A stretch of DNA of 64,000 bases. Source: Symbiodinium natans. Its lineage: Eukaryota; Sar; Dinophyceae; Suessiales; Symbiodiniaceae. Location of the stretch: positions 649,417 to 713,416 of the forward strand of contig CAJNDS010001691.1 of the NCBI GenBank assembly GCA_905221605.1, written 5' to 3'. Positions within the stretch are counted from its first letter, which is position 1, and the number at the start of each line of letters is the position of its first letter. The position numbers were made by a program, and so were the translations under genes. The notes under the pieces were generated by a model that ran no database searches, had not been told where the DNA came from, and saw only the letters and a list, made by a program, of their open reading frames with translations. Below, piece by piece: positions 63,320 to 64,000 of the stretch.

Positions 63320-64000
63320 GCGGCATGCGGTCCTTAGTGGTACCTGCTAAGTGGGGGTTTAGGGTTTAATTAGGGTTTTAGGTTTAAGGTTAGGGTTTAG
63401 GGTTTAGGGCTTTAGGTTTAGGGTTTAGGGTTTGGGGTTTCAGTGTTAAGGGTTTAGGGTTAGGGCACCTGCCGGTTAAACAAGCTGGGTGTGTGCATGT
63501 TCATTGCCAGAAATCACTGCAGCATGTATGTTCCAACAACTGCACTCAAAGCAGAACAAAAGGCCGTATTTTGTGGCCGCCCTGCCCCCCCCCCCCCCTT
63601 CGGCCCCTCAGCACAGTTGGAACAAAAATGCCTGCGGACACTGCTGGAGCACATGACATGCATGTCATCGGTAGGCACTGCAGATCTATTACCATGACAT
63701 TTCTCGCAACTTAATGTTGTTAAACCCTGGTTTTGTTGTTGTGTTTATGTATTATTCATTTAACGAAGAAAACAATTTTTTAAACAAAAAAATGGACAAC
63801 GATTTGTTAAAACAAAAACATGGATTAACAAATAATGCAAAATCTAAATCAACAACCTGTCCACCCAAAACTCCCCGCCTGATATGTATGATTTTTTCAA
63901 AATCGAAACGTCTAAATCAATATCAAAAACGTCTAAATCAAGCAACCTATCCCCCAAAAAACCACCCGAGCAACCGGAGCAACCACTCAACACCAGCAAG
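63210..64000 (-). repeat. Terminal inverted repeat, right arm, outer block
   Basis: Read on the minus strand from 64,000 it matches 41,153 onward. The sequence is still matching at the last base of the window, so the true outer end may lie further out. Length differs from the left arm by about 20 bases between 41,153-41,700 and 63,474-64,000, from indels. Confidence 0.85.

Larger units (their letters stand above)
41153..64000. mobile_element. Giant (about 22.8 kb) inverted-repeat-bounded mobile element
   Basis: The sequence from 41,153 inward reappears as reverse complement from the last base of the window inward. The arms are about 790 bases, with a second inverted block of about 300 bases further in. 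The left end coincides with loss of the LINE reverse transcriptase reading, which is direct evidence of insertion. Cargo: hAT-like transposase, Ser/Thr kinase, methyltransferase-like protein, C5 DNA methyltransferase, tyrosine recombinase and small arm genes. The arms differ by many indels and hold different genes, so this is not a simple assembly palindrome. The right end lies at or beyond 64,000; target duplication cannot be read. It cannot be excluded that the inverted copy extends into the LINE beyond the window. Confidence 0.7.

Noticed and set aside
41153-64000. Polinton, virophage or giant-virus origin of the large element
   Set aside because: No capsid, packaging ATPase, protein-primed polymerase or protease was recognised among its frames.
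41153-64000. Assembly palindrome (artificial inverted duplication)
   Set aside because: The arms differ by indels, have arm-specific genes and an arm-specific 40-base duplication, unlike a read-fold artefact.

Overview
The window looks like nuclear DNA of a dinoflagellate. The strongest single clue is a 22-base match, on the minus strand at 26,091-26,112, to the conserved dinoflagellate spliced leader. Other clues agree: dozens of interstitial arrays of the TTTAGGG/CCCTAAA telomere repeat, long genes cut into many short exons, low-complexity Lys/Ala/Pro-rich proteins, and protein families that I recall from dinoflagellate genomes (recall, not a search). No bacterial, viral-capsid or organellar gene organisation is visible, and I saw no rRNA or tRNA gene.

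Layout. 1-9.65 kb is gene-poor: telomere-like arrays, homopolymers and small foldback/MITE-like elements. 9.65-11.65 kb holds duplicated repeats and a decayed reverse-transcriptase fragment. 11.9-17.7 kb and 18.6-23.5 kb are two large multi-exon genes on the minus strand. The second ends in what looks like a very divergent cytosine-methyltransferase fold. 23.7-26.1 kb has microsatellites and a tandem-repeat pseudogene that begins at the spliced-leader relic, so it appears to be a retroposed trans-spliced mRNA. 26.1-33.6 kb is again non-coding, with foldbacks and telomere-like arrays. 33.6-41.15 kb is a LINE-type retrotransposon (repeat-rich 5' region, ORF1, then an endonuclease/reverse-transcriptase ORF2 with frameshifts) that stops abruptly inside the reverse transcriptase.

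The main discovery is the last 22.8 kb. The sequence starting at 41,153, exactly where the LINE reverse transcriptase is broken, returns as its reverse complement at the window end (about 63,210-64,000). A second inverted block follows further in (42,790-43,090 with 62,083-62,394). I interpret 41,153-64,000 as one giant mobile element with two-part terminal inverted repeats, inserted into the LINE. Inside are a hAT-like transposase, a probable extension of it or a separate basic protein, a C2HC-finger ORF, a Ser/Thr kinase, a multi-exon gene ending in a SAM-methyltransferase-like domain, a recognisable C5-cytosine DNA methyltransferase, a tyrosine recombinase with a C-terminal zinc ribbon, and one small inward-facing gene in each arm. 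A family of GC-rich hairpins, many with a TTCG loop, recurs in this element and was not noticed to its left.

Together these genes suggest a self-mobilising, possibly self-methylating cargo element: recombinase and/or transposase for movement, DNA methyltransferase for silencing or self-marking, and kinase and unknown proteins as accessory cargo. The LINE, recombinase and methyltransferase frames each carry single-base breaks, so either this copy is decaying or the assembly has small indels. Exon boundaries of multi-exon genes are approximate because dinoflagellate introns often lack canonical GT-AG ends.
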